Positions 53,222 through 60,966 of a stretch of 64,000 nucleotides of DNA are shown here, in pieces. Each line of letters starts with the position of its first letter. Position 1 is the first letter of the stretch. The stretch is from JAJFUI01 sp963754135. GTDB lineage: Bacteria; Planctomycetota; Planctomycetia; Pirellulales; Thermoguttaceae. The position numbers and the translations under genes are program-made. The notes beneath the pieces were generated by a model. It was not told where the DNA came from, made no database searches, and worked only from the letters and a program-made list of their open reading frames with translations. Location: positions 124,001-188,000 of the forward strand of contig CAVWEY010000005.1 of the NCBI GenBank assembly GCA_963754135.1, given 5' to 3'.

Positions 53222-54718
53222 TTACACCGTCGCCACCTGCGCCGCGGCGGCGCACAATTCCGCGGCCTCCGATGCCGTCGGGGCCTCGGCAATCGCCCGG
53301 ACTATCGGCTCCGTGTTGCTGCCGCGGACCAACAGCCACCGGCCGGGCCAGTCCAACCGCAGACCGTCCAGCCGGTCGGCCGCCGCGTCGGGAAACCGCT
53401 TCTCGAGCGCGTCGAGCACGCCCGTGAGCTTCTCCGGCGGAAGCGAAATCTTCCGCTTGACGATCTCATAGCGCGGCAGCTCGTCGGCCAGTTGTCCGAT
53501 GGGCATATCACAGGCGGCCATCGCGTCCAGAAGCAGGGCCATGCCCACAAAACTGTCGCGGACGTAGCCCACGCGGGGGTCGATCGGCCCGCCGTTCCCC
53601 TCGCCGCCGAAGATGGCCTGATGGGCGAGCATGGCGTCCACCACGTTCGCCTCGCCCACGGCCGAGCGGAAATAGGGCACGCCGTAGCGCCCGGCGAGGT
53701 CTTCCGACATCCGGCTGCTGCTGCAATTGACCGCGATGGGACCGATGCGGGGGACTGTCCCAATTTTCGCGGCGCCAGCCACATCGCCATGCGGATTGGG
53801 TTCTTCGCCGCGAAAATGGGACTGTCCCCCTTGTGCGGCGCGTGTCGTGCGCAACACATGCTCGACGCACATCGCCAGCGTGTACTCCTCGCCCAGGTAG
53901 CGGCCGGTCTGGTCGATCACGGCCAGGCGGTCGGCGTCGGGGTCCTGGCAGAAGCCCACGTCGGCCCCGGCGTCGGTCACGGCCGCCAGCACGCCGGCGA
54001 GGTTTTCGGCGGTCGGCTCGGGCGGATGGGCGAACTGTCCGTCCGGCTCCTCGCCCAGCACGCTGAGCCGGCAGCCTAACTCGTGCAGCAGGCGGCGGCC
54101 GAGAATCCCGCCCGCCCCGTGATTGCTGTCCAGGACCACGCGGAAGCGGCGGCGGCGAATCCGCTCGGCGTCGATGGTTTCCAACACGGCCAACAGGTGG
54201 GCGGTGACGGTGTTGTCGCAACGCAGGCCCGTGCCGAGCCGGTTGTGCGGCAGCCAGGCAGCAGGGGTGAATGAGTTGGCAGCGGCGATTCCGGGAGCCG
54301 TTGGCTCCCGGCTATTGGCATTGGTGACAGCGCGGTATCGCTCTAGGACTTCACGGCCGGGCCCGGTGGGAATCACGCGCCCCTCGGCGGAGAACAGTTT
54401 GATCCCGTTGTAGGGCGAAGGGTTGTGGCTGGCGGTGATCTGGATGGCCCCGGCGGCCTGGTGGCGGCGCAAGAGGACGCCAGCGGTGGGCGTGGCGATC
54501 ACTCCGGCGTCGATGGTGGTCCGTCCCACGGCCTGCAGGGCGGCGTGGATCGCCAGTGAGAACATCTTGCCGGAGGGGCGGCTATCACGGCCCACCAGGA
54601 TGTCGCCCGGCCCCGCGACGGCGGCAAAGGCGGCGGCGTAGCGCATGGCCACCTCGGGCGTGAGCGTCTCGCCCACCACGCCCCGCAAGCCCGAAACGCT
54701 AATGATCGGCTCGGCCAT
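53222..54718 (-). CDS. glmM: Phosphoglucosamine mutase-like protein with two repeat insertions
   Basis: Alpha-D-phosphohexomutase; converts glucosamine-6-P to glucosamine-1-P for the cell envelope. About 498 aa from ATG 54718 (MAEPIISVSGLRGVVGETL). Catalytic serine loop TASHNPSPYNG (about residue 100), Mg-binding QDPDADRLAVID (about 237), sugar-binding GEGNGGPIDPRVGYVRDS, and the phosphate-binding RGSNTEPIVRAIAEAP at the end. Two repeats are read in frame: NANSREPTAPG (54291-54319) and GGQSHFRGEEPN to KIGTVPRIG (53749-53830). The insertions are between domains 1 and 2 and in domain 3. Some proteins of this group act on mannose or glucose, so specificity is inferred. Confidence 0.85.
   Translation of the reverse strand: MAEPIISVSGLRGVVGETLTPEVAMRYAAAFAAVAGPGDILVGRDSRPSGKMFSLAIHAALQAVGRTTIDAGVIATPTAGVLLRRHQAAGAIQITASHNPSPYNGIKLFSAEGRVIPTGPGREVLERYRAVTNANSREPTAPGIAAANSFTPAAWLPHNRLGTGLRCDNTVTAHLLAVLETIDAERIRRRRFRVVLDSNHGAGGILGRRLLHELGCRLSVLGEEPDGQFAHPPEPTAENLAGVLAAVTDAGADVGFCQDPDADRLAVIDQTGRYLGEEYTLAMCVEHVLRTTRAAQGGQSHFRGEEPNPHGDVAGAAKIGTVPRIGPIAVNCSSSRMSEDLAGRYGVPYFRSAVGEANVVDAMLAHQAIFGGEGNGGPIDPRVGYVRDSFVGMALLLDAMAACDMPIGQLADELPRYEIVKRKISLPPEKLTGVLDALEKRFPDAAADRLDGLRLDWPGRWLLVRGSNTEPIVRAIAEAPTASEAAELCAAAAQVATV
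53749..53830. repeat. 82-bp element of the GGGGACTGTCCC family, inside glmM
   Basis: Arms 53749-53774 and 53806-53830 with a few mismatches. Related to 45828-45910. Read in frame within domain 3. Confidence 0.88.
54291..54319. repeat. GCCGGGAGC-GGCTCCCGG palindrome, inside glmM
   Basis: CCGGGAGCCGTTGGCTCCC-GG plus CTATTGGC. Same family as 51124-51145. In frame as NSREPTAPG. Confidence 0.88.
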
Positions 54719-54824
54719 GGCACGCATCCTCTTGTGCTCCACGTCGCTCATCCGCCCGAGGGCAGTATAGCTGCAATCGCCGGCGGGCAACAGCCGCCGG
54801 AGCAACCGTTCACGGGGCGGATTG

Positions 54825-54853
54825 TTGCAGTCCCCGACGGATTCCCCTATAAT
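54825..54853 (+). promoter_or_regulatory. Near-consensus promoter for a leaderless transcript
   Basis: TTGCAG at 54825-54830 and TATAAT at 54848-54853 are 17 bp apart. The ATG of the esterase at 54860 is six bases after the -10 box, at the predicted +1. There is no Shine-Dalgarno site. Confidence 0.65.
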
Positions 54854-54859
54854 CAAGCC

Positions 54860-56299
54860 ATGCGAACCCGCGTGTTCCCGAGCGTTTTGATTTTCGCGGT
54901 TCTTACGTGTTGCGCAACGGCCGAAGAACCCCGCACCCCGCCCACACGCCCGGAGACGAAATCTTCGCCGGCCGCCGCGGCCGACGTGAAGGCGTCGCTC
55001 CAGAGGGACTTGGACGCCTATCTCGACCGGCGGTGGCTGCCCCAGGCCGAGGCCGACAAGGCCACGCAGGAGGTCCTCGACAAGCTCCGGAAGGCCGGTT
55101 GCACGATCGAGGAGTGCGAGCGGTTGTTGCGGGCGGGCCGGGCGCACTATGGAACGCCGAAACTCGCGGGGAAGTTGACCTTGCTCGGCGATCTCCAGTG
55201 CGAGCACGTGGACTACAAGACGTCCTGCTTCCTCTACGTTCCCAAGTCCTACGATCCGGCGAAAGCGGCGCCGCTGCTGCTGGTCGGACACGGCGGCAAC
55301 AGCGCGATGAGCGCCGACTACGCCAAGAAGGCGGCGCTGGGCGGCCTCAACCCCTGGCTGCCGGTGGTCGAGCGGAAGGGCATGGTCTTGGCCGCGCCTC
55401 TGAGCGAGCGGGGTTGGGGCCCCGTCGGCAACTCGATCCTGCTGTCGGCCATCTCCCGGCTGCAGCGCGAGTTGCACCTTAACCCCGACCGGATCTACGT
55501 CACCGGCCATTCGATGGGCGGACACCTGAGCTGGCGGAGCGCGATCCAAATGCCCGACCGCTGGGGCGCCGTCTCGCCGATGAGCGGCGGCTACGACTAC
55601 GTCGACAACAAGCTGGTCTTCACCCTGGTCGACTGCCCCGGCTACGCCACCTTCGGCACGAAGGAACCTTACGGCATCAACGGCTTCGACAAGAAGATCG
55701 CCAAGTGGATGGCCGAGCACAATTTCGATTGGAAGCTGGCGGAGAAGCGGGGCGGGCACGAAATCTTCAAGGACGAGATCCCCAAGATCGCCCACTTCCT
55801 CCTGACTCATCCCCGCAATCTCTACCGCTCGCGGGTGTACGGGGTCGGCGGCCCAAGCGTCGTCTTCGACGGCGAAGAGAACCCGCGCTGGTCCTGCAAG
55901 CACACCTGGAACCCCGACCGGCCCATCCCGCGGTCTACCTTCCACTGGATCCGCATGTATCCGCTGCCGAAAGACTCGCCGGCGGACAAATCCACCGAGC
56001 GGGTCTGGGCCGAGAACCTGGGCGACAACCGCATCCGGCTCACCTCGCAATTCGTGCGTCGCCTGCGGATCTACCTGCACCCGAAGATGATCGACTTCGC
56101 CACACCGGTCGAAGTGGTGGCCAACGGCCGGATCGTGTTCCAGGGCAAAGTGGAGCCGAGCCTGAAGACGATGCTGGAACTGGTCCGCGAGTTCGACGAC
56201 CGCAGCCGGATTTTCTACGCGGCCATCGACGTGGACATCCCGACCGACGCGGAAGTGCCCGAGCCGCGCGGAGAAGCGGTGCAGACGGCGGGGCAGTGA
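54860..56299 (+). CDS. Secreted alpha/beta-hydrolase (putative carbohydrate esterase)
   Basis: 479 aa. Signal peptide MRTRVFPSVLIFAVLTCCATA. A helical stretch (KASLQRDLDAYLDRRWLPQAEADKATQEVLDKL) precedes the hydrolase domain: LLVGHGGNSAMSADY (oxyanion), IYVTGHSMGGHLSW (nucleophile Ser at about residue 219) and a later KRGGHEIFKDE with candidate His. Plausible activities are deacetylation or feruloyl-type ester cleavage, but the substrate is not known. A beta-rich C-terminal domain follows (RIRLTSQFVRRLRIYLHPKMIDFATPVEVVANGR). The promoter with TATAAT at 54848 would start the transcript at ATG 54860. Confidence 0.85.
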   Translation: MRTRVFPSVLIFAVLTCCATAEEPRTPPTRPETKSSPAAAADVKASLQRDLDAYLDRRWLPQAEADKATQEVLDKLRKAGCTIEECERLLRAGRAHYGTPKLAGKLTLLGDLQCEHVDYKTSCFLYVPKSYDPAKAAPLLLVGHGGNSAMSADYAKKAALGGLNPWLPVVERKGMVLAAPLSERGWGPVGNSILLSAISRLQRELHLNPDRIYVTGHSMGGHLSWRSAIQMPDRWGAVSPMSGGYDYVDNKLVFTLVDCPGYATFGTKEPYGINGFDKKIAKWMAEHNFDWKLAEKRGGHEIFKDEIPKIAHFLLTHPRNLYRSRVYGVGGPSVVFDGEENPRWSCKHTWNPDRPIPRSTFHWIRMYPLPKDSPADKSTERVWAENLGDNRIRLTSQFVRRLRIYLHPKMIDFATPVEVVANGRIVFQGKVEPSLKTMLELVREFDDRSRIFYAAIDVDIPTDAEVPEPRGEAVQTAGQ

Positions 56300-56332
56300 G
56301 AGTCGCCCGGCGTTTGCTTCTGCTCGTGGCCA

Positions 56333-57442
56333 TCAATCCAGCCAATCCTTCGCCTTCAGCCGCTCCGGCGTGTACTGCTCGGTGACGTAGCTGATGTCCT
56401 TGCTGATCAACGATTCGACCTCCATTTTGAAGCCGTGTTCCAGCAGCCGCTTGATCTCCTTCTGCCACGGCGGTTTGTGGACGAACCAGGGGTAGTTGGC
56501 GATCTGCTTGGCCCGCTTGCGGTCGGTGTCGCTCAGCGAGATCTTCACGCTGTCGGAGAGCTTGCACTCCTCGAAATCCTTGGACCGCAGCCCGAGATAC
56601 TTGGCCTCTGGAATCGCCATCCGCTGCGACTCGTAGGCCAGGTTGATTGACCCCTGCTTGATGACGCTGTAGATGTAATATCCCCAGGGGTCGTTGTCCA
56701 AGAGGCAGTAGACGGGCAACTTCAACTCGTTGTGCAGCCGGTGCAGGAGCCGGCGGACGCCGCGGGGGGGCTGCCCGCCGCCGTGGGTGAGGATGCAGTT
56801 GTGCTTCCGCCAGAACTTGTCCTCGTTGAACCGCTGCCAGACGGTCCCCTTTTCGACGTGCAGGATGAACTTGGCCTCGCATTTCTTGAATTGGATCACT
56901 TCCGGCTCGACAATCGAGGGGACGGCGTAGCCGCCGGAACCCATGTGCGCGCAGTCGATCTCATCGCCGCTGTCTACCAGGGCGATGTTGCCGACCATGC
57001 TGCCGCGGGGATCGGCGAACACGTGCAACTCCTCACGCAGGCTGTTCAACAGCACCTCGCAGTCTTCGATGACCGGATCGCATTCAGATTGGTCTTCAAA
57101 CGTCGGTTCGTCGGTCGGCTTGATCTTGTGTTTCAAGTGGTAATAGAGACCACGGATGCTGAGCGTCTTCTGCCCTTCGACGAGTTCCTTCACTCCCTGG
57201 GCCACGAGCATCGTCTGCATGTAGCTCTTGGCCTGGGAGAGGTTGAAGAGATGGCGGCGGTTAGTGTTGCGGCCCATCTCGATCAGCCGCCGGCTCTTGT
57301 TGTAGCGGACGTTCGAGAGCGCCCGGGTGGGCACGTCCACGTACGGGTCGCGCCGCCGGCCGACCAGCTCGACCACGCCGTCGGCCAGCTCGCGCAGCCG
57401 CTTGATGGTTTTCGCGTCACGGGCATTGAGTTTTGGTGGCAT
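56333..57442 (-). CDS. top6A: DNA topoisomerase VI subunit A (Spo11/Top6A)
   Basis: Type IIB topoisomerase breakage subunit. It is 369 aa. The winged-helix catalytic Tyr is in LSIRGLYYHLKHK (about residue 100). The Toprim fold has FILHVEKGTVWQRF (Glu about 198) and LLDNDPWGYYIYSVI (Asp about 245). The C-terminal RSKDFEECKL region matches Top6A. Topoisomerase VI is mainly archaeal and plant; it occurs in a minority of bacteria, including some planctomycetes. Its partner Top6B is separated here by a 3.5-kb island. ATG 57442 was chosen; its upstream region is repeated at 58171. Confidence 0.93.
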   Translation of the reverse strand: MPPKLNARDAKTIKRLRELADGVVELVGRRRDPYVDVPTRALSNVRYNKSRRLIEMGRNTNRRHLFNLSQAKSYMQTMLVAQGVKELVEGQKTLSIRGLYYHLKHKIKPTDEPTFEDQSECDPVIEDCEVLLNSLREELHVFADPRGSMVGNIALVDSGDEIDCAHMGSGGYAVPSIVEPEVIQFKKCEAKFILHVEKGTVWQRFNEDKFWRKHNCILTHGGGQPPRGVRRLLHRLHNELKLPVYCLLDNDPWGYYIYSVIKQGSINLAYESQRMAIPEAKYLGLRSKDFEECKLSDSVKISLSDTDRKRAKQIANYPWFVHKPPWQKEIKRLLEHGFKMEVESLISKDISYVTEQYTPERLKAKDWLD

Positions 57443-57576
57443 GAGTTGTCAGTCTTCTGTGGTCAGTCTTCAGTTCGTTTGGCCGATAGCGCGTTTGGAA
57501 GCGGTCACAATTTGTGACCGCTCGTAGCGAAAGTTCCGATCATCTTTCACGTGCGCACAGGTCGGCATTAGCACTT

Positions 57577-58171
57577 TCAGTGCTGCAAGAGTTCTTCATT
57601 TACCCTTCGGATTGCTCGAACGACCTCCAGCAGGATCCCTAGAGAACTCAAAAACGACCCACAAAGCAAGGAACTGTAGAAACCCTGCGTTGTGAGGCGG
57701 CGGAACAAATCTACTTTGTCCCCGCTGACGTGTGCGAGTCCGCCGTATAAGAGAATATCAAACAACTCGCCGTTGGTGAAGTTCCGGTCTTCCGTGACGT
57801 GCTTGAACATTGACGCGCAAGCCGTATGCCGTCCCCATTTGCACCTCTGCTCGTTAAAGCGATTCCGATATTCCTCGGGCACGTTATCCCTCTGGTAGAC
57901 TTTCTTTGCCAGTTCTCGAATGGAGAATCCATCTCGGTCCTGGATTAACAGTCTCATGTTCAGAACGAACGCGTCCACCCCGTCCTCAGTGACTCCGTTC
58001 GAGCGAAATCCACTCCCGTTTCACTATCCGCTCGCAGTCGACATGGTATTGCGGTTGTTCCATGCTCTTGGCCAGGGCCGATCTGTCGAGGCGATCAACT
58101 CTCTCGTTAAACAGAACGAGTGCAAGCGTTTCCAGCGTTTTCGCGCCGCGGGTGTCGAATATTGTGGCCAT
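57577..58171 (-). CDS. Unknown protein in the Top6A-Top6B island, one frameshift
   Basis: About 197 aa if a single-base shift near 57990 is joined: MATIFDTRGAKTLETLALVL... ends WISLERSH in one frame and continues as VTEDGVDAFVLNMRLLIQDRDG in the next. The C-terminal half has RELAKKVYQRDNVPEEYRNRFNEQRCKWGRHTACASMFKHVTEDRNFTNGELFDILLYGGLAH, of helical character. It is AT-richer than its neighbours. The first bases and the upstream region resemble those of top6A. No family recognised. Confidence 0.6.
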
Positions 58172-58275
58172 GAGTTGTCAGTGGTCATTTTTCAGTTGTC
58201 AGTTTGTTCGGCCGGTAGCCTGATGTTAGAACGCTGGCAATCAATGATGTGCCATTTTTCGTCCCTTTTCATTCG

Positions 58276-58674
58276 CTACACTTTGAGTGTTGCGTATTCC
58301 TTCTTTCTCCCGACCGGCCCAAGCAAATCAAACTTGACGTGCGTGTACTCCCTCGCTTCAACCATGCGTAGCTGTGCTGCCACCTTCGGCCAGAACCGAC
58401 CAACGACAAGTTTTTTCGCCATGTCGGCGGGAATGTAACCAATGTGGTAACGCCTCTTAAAAACCCATGCACGCACAACCCCCATAATCTTGATCGCATT
58501 AGGATCGTACTGATTTCTCGGCTCCCTCTCCAATTCAAGGCTTAGTTTCTGCCCTCCACTGATGAATGTGAGGACGTCGGGATTCTTCCAGTAAGCGCCC
58601 GCCGGTTCGATATAGGATTCGTAGATTTGCAGGCCATCCGGTCCGCCCAGATCGAACTTATGTTTGATGTTCAT
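58276..58674 (-). CDS. HIRAN-domain protein
   Basis: 132 aa from ATG 58674 (MNIKHKFDLGGPDGL). The HIRAN fold is seen in LSLELEREPRNQYDPNAIKIMG, YHIGYIPADMAKKLV. In eukaryotic Rad5/HLTF the domain recognises DNA 3' ends; stand-alone bacterial HIRAN proteins are found near nucleases and mobile genes. Here it lies next to an unknown gene and an IS3 element between the Top6 genes. GC is lower than in neighbours. A role in DNA processing is inferred. Confidence 0.75.
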   Translation of the reverse strand: MNIKHKFDLGGPDGLQIYESYIEPAGAYWKNPDVLTFISGGQKLSLELEREPRNQYDPNAIKIMGVVRAWVFKRRYHIGYIPADMAKKLVVGRFWPKVAAQLRMVEAREYTHVKFDLLGPVGRKKEYATLKV

Positions 58675-59117
58675 TGCCTTACTGCAGGGAAGAAATGTCT
58701 CAGGATCCGTTCGTGCCGTAACACGGCAGAATATCACCCCGGCGCGCGGCGCGGCGCTGCATTGCCCCGTCGAATCGCATCCGTTGCCTTCATTCACCTG
58801 TACTTGCCGCTGGCTCCGGCTCCGTTGCTGGAACCTCGGTGACCAGATTGGACGGGTCGTCTTCCTGCGATTGCTTGAGAAGCTCGCCGAGCTTTCGCAG
58901 ATCGCCGCTGCACGCTTCCATCTGAGGTGGACCTGGTTGTCTAGACCACTGATTACGATTTCTTAGATGGAGGGGACTAGCGGCCCGCGAAACCCATTCC
59001 AAAGGTTTCGCACGGCCGCAGCGCCGCCACCCCCACTAGGAGTACGTGAAAATTCTCCAAATTTTTCCGAGAAAAATGCCGTTGATTTGGACCACTACAA
59101 TGACTCCGTTGGACGCC
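58675..59117. other. Gap between the HIRAN gene and the IS3 transposase
   Basis: A short minus-strand open frame (58790-59002, 70 aa, ending ATEPEPAAST) shows no family and is left uncalled. The left boundary of the IS3 element probably lies at about 59080-59110, but no inverted repeat was proven. Otherwise nothing recognised. Confidence 0.5.
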
Positions 59118-59939
59118 TCACGCCGCCGCGTACATCGCCGCCGGCGTGAGGTAATCCAAGGCCGCGTGCAATCGCTCGTCGTTGTAGAACAGAAGGAAAC
59201 CAGCCAGCCCCGCCTCCAACGCACGCACCGTGGCGTAGTCGTGAAGATAGACGCACTCGTATTTCACCGTTCGCCACAATCGCTCCACGAACACGTTGTC
59301 CATCCAACGGCCGCGACCGTCCATGCTGACCGCCACGCCCGCCAACTCCAGCCGATCGCTGAACGCCTTGGCGGTGTACTGCACGCCCTGGTCGGTGTTG
59401 AAAACCTCCGGCGTGCCCTGGGCCAACGCTTCCTCCAACGCCTCCAAACAAAACTGCCCGTCGAGCGTGTTCGACAATCGCCACGACAGCACGTAGCGGC
59501 TGTACCAGTCCATGACCACCGTCAGGTACATCCAGCCGTGCGGCATCGGCACGTAGGTGATGTCGCTCGACCACACCTGGTTCGGCCGCACAATGGCCAC
59601 ATTCCGCAACAAATACGGGTAAATCCGGTGCTCGGCGTCGTTCCGCGAGAGGTGCGGCTTGGGATAAATCGCTTCCAAACCCATCAGCCGCATCAGCCGC
59701 TGCGCCCGCGTGCGGCTGATGCCCAACTCCTTGGCCATCTTCCGGCTGCCGTAGAACGGCGTCTTCAGGTACTGCTCGTCGATCCGACGCATCCATTGCA
59801 GATTCTCCGTCGATTCGCCCGTTGGCCGGTAATACCAACTCGACCGGTTAAGTCCCAGCAACTCGCACTGCCGTCGCACGCTCAGCCCCGCAAGCCCCGA
59901 CTCGATGCACTCCCGCCTGAAGTCAATCGAGTCGGGCAA
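59118..59939 (-). CDS. IS3-family transposase OrfB (integrase core)
   Basis: 273 aa. HTH_21 part (LNRSSWYYRP, YGSRKMAKELG) and rve catalytic core: Asp in VWSSDITYVPMPHGWMYL, Asp in EVFNTDQGVQYT, Glu in NVFVERLWRTVKYE. Complete DDE triad. It is normally made as a fusion with OrfA by frameshifting. Confidence 0.93.
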   Translation of the reverse strand: MPDSIDFRRECIESGLAGLSVRRQCELLGLNRSSWYYRPTGESTENLQWMRRIDEQYLKTPFYGSRKMAKELGISRTRAQRLMRLMGLEAIYPKPHLSRNDAEHRIYPYLLRNVAIVRPNQVWSSDITYVPMPHGWMYLTVVMDWYSRYVLSWRLSNTLDGQFCLEALEEALAQGTPEVFNTDQGVQYTAKAFSDRLELAGVAVSMDGRGRWMDNVFVERLWRTVKYECVYLHDYATVRALEAGLAGFLLFYNDERLHAALDYLTPAAMYAAA

Positions 59940-60213
59940 CTTTTTTTTTCAACCACGCTGCCTCCATCTGCAAGCGGCCGATCTGCTCGTACAGTTCGGC
60001 AATCAGGGCGTCCTGGTTTTCCACCTTGCGACGTTGGTCGCCGGAGAACAACTCCACCGCGGCGTCGAGCAACTGCCGCTTCCACTGCCCGATCTGCGTG
60101 GGATGGACGCCGAACTGGCCGGCCAGTTCGCCCGTCGTTCGATCCCCCCGCACCGCTGCCAACGCTGCCTTGGCCTTCAAGGCCGCTTCGATACGTCGCC
60201 GTTTCGCTCCCAT
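59923..60213 (-). CDS. IS3-family transposase OrfA
   Basis: 96 aa, HTH of the IS3 type: KRRRIEAALKAKAALAAVRGDRTTGELAGQFGVHPTQIGQWKRQLLDAA, then a leucine zipper ALIAELYEQIGRLQMEAAWLKKKVA. The A-run lies in codons for KKK, where -1 slippage leads to OrfB (KLPDSIDFRREC). Confidence 0.92.
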   Translation of the reverse strand: MGAKRRRIEAALKAKAALAAVRGDRTTGELAGQFGVHPTQIGQWKRQLLDAAVELFSGDQRRKVENQDALIAELYEQIGRLQMEAAWLKKKVARLD

Positions 60214-60288
60214 GTCTTTCTCCCAAAAACTGGACCAATCCTACCAGGGATTCGACTCAAAGTCGTGGTCCAGTTTCTTGGGTCCACT

Positions 60289-60341
60289 ATAATCATTTCC
60301 CTCCGCACGGCGTAGATTTCGTCAACCAATTCGTCAGCCAT
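60289..60341 (-). pseudogene. 5' remnant of a small gene cut by the IS3 element
   Basis: ATG 60341 with a strong GGAGGAGG upstream reads MADELVDEIYAVRREMI and then runs into IS sequence (IVDPRN). This start resembles those of small antitoxin-like planctomycete genes (ADELVEEIHAVR-), so a toxin-antitoxin or regulator gene was destroyed. The other part was not found on the far side of the IS. Confidence 0.55.
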
Positions 60342-60376
60342 ACTCCTCCTCCCAGCCCGTGAGACAAGGGGCGGGG

Positions 60377-60475
60377 TCACGTCCCAGCCGATGCCACAAT
60401 AATGACCCGCGAGTGTTCCGGAAGTTCCACAGCAGGATCAAGGGGGCGCACCAAGCCATTCTCCACAACACCCAT
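60377..60475 (-). CDS. Short AF2212/DUF104-like antitoxin candidate
   Basis: The C-terminal 32 residues (MGVVENGLVRPLDPAVELPEHSRVIIVA) match the DUF104 antitoxin signature VENG-LRPL-P--LPEG-RV. The longer open frame to 60631 has a proline-rich start without known pattern. It sits downstream of a BrnT-like toxin gene on the same strand. The ATG at 60475 has no Shine-Dalgarno; the true start is uncertain. Confidence 0.55.
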   Translation of the reverse strand: MGVVENGLVRPLDPAVELPEHSRVIIVASAGT

Positions 60476-60644
60476 CACGGCCCGGGGGCATGGTTGCGGA
60501 AGGTGGGTTTCCATTGGCGACGGGACGACGTTGCCCGGCAAATTGAGCGGCGCCAATTGCGGCTCCGCAGCGATTTGCTCGTCTCGGGCTCGACGTCCAG
60601 GACTCCGCTTGTCATCTCCGGAACGAGTCATTGTATATTTCCCC

Positions 60645-60902
60645 TCAATATGCGGTGATCACGAAGATAGGCACTTCGCCCAATTCGCCAAAGATATCTG
60701 GGATTTCGTCGTCCTCACGGTCGTACCGCCAGATCACCCATATCCGGCGGCCCGCCGGTGTTGCCGCGAACATTTGGAACGAACCGTCCTTGCGGCGTTG
60801 GAGATCGAAGACCCGGTCAAAGGCGGCCTCGACCTCTGCCGCCGAAAGGCCGTGAGCGTCGATCTTCTCCAAATTCCAGTCGATCCACGTGAAACGCCTC
60901 AT
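60645..60902 (-). CDS. BrnT-like toxin
   Basis: About 85 aa from ATG 60902 (MRRFTWIDWNLEKIDAHGLSAAEVEAAFDRVF). The BrnT pattern (WN--K---HG-S-EE-E-VF) and the central AATPAGRRIWVIWRYD fit the RelE-like ribonuclease fold. BrnT normally pairs with BrnA; here the neighbour is a DUF104-like antitoxin. It lies upstream of it on the same strand. Confidence 0.7.
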   Translation of the reverse strand: MRRFTWIDWNLEKIDAHGLSAAEVEAAFDRVFDLQRRKDGSFQMFAATPAGRRIWVIWRYDREDDEIPDIFGELGEVPIFVITAY

Positions 60903-60966
60903 GCGCCGGCTCTCCACATATGATTGTACGGGTATTCTGTCATTCCCTCAAGTCCGCCAGTTCCCC

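Larger units (their letters stand above)
59118..60288 (-). mobile_element. IS3-family insertion sequence with programmed frameshift
   Basis: Two overlapping frames, OrfA (59923-60213) and OrfB (59118-59939), joined by a run of nine A on the coding strand (about 59940-59948), the typical slippery site for -1 frameshifting. The right end ending near GTCCACTA (60288) is likely. The left end could not be assigned because the expected inverted repeat is not clear. The element interrupts a small gene whose first 17 codons remain at 60289-60341. Confidence 0.85.

Noticed and set aside
54719..56080. Upstream extension of the glmM frame to 952 codons
   Set aside because: The extension is antisense to the secreted esterase, which has a promoter and signal peptide; glmM starts at MAEPIISVSGLRG.
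58790..59002. Small minus-strand frame upstream of the HIRAN gene
   Set aside because: No family, no clear ribosome-binding site; could be a short gene but not supported.
59041..59110. Left inverted repeat of the IS3 element at TTTGGACCACTACA
   Set aside because: It has the same orientation as, rather than the reverse complement of, the right end, so it cannot be the matching terminal repeat.
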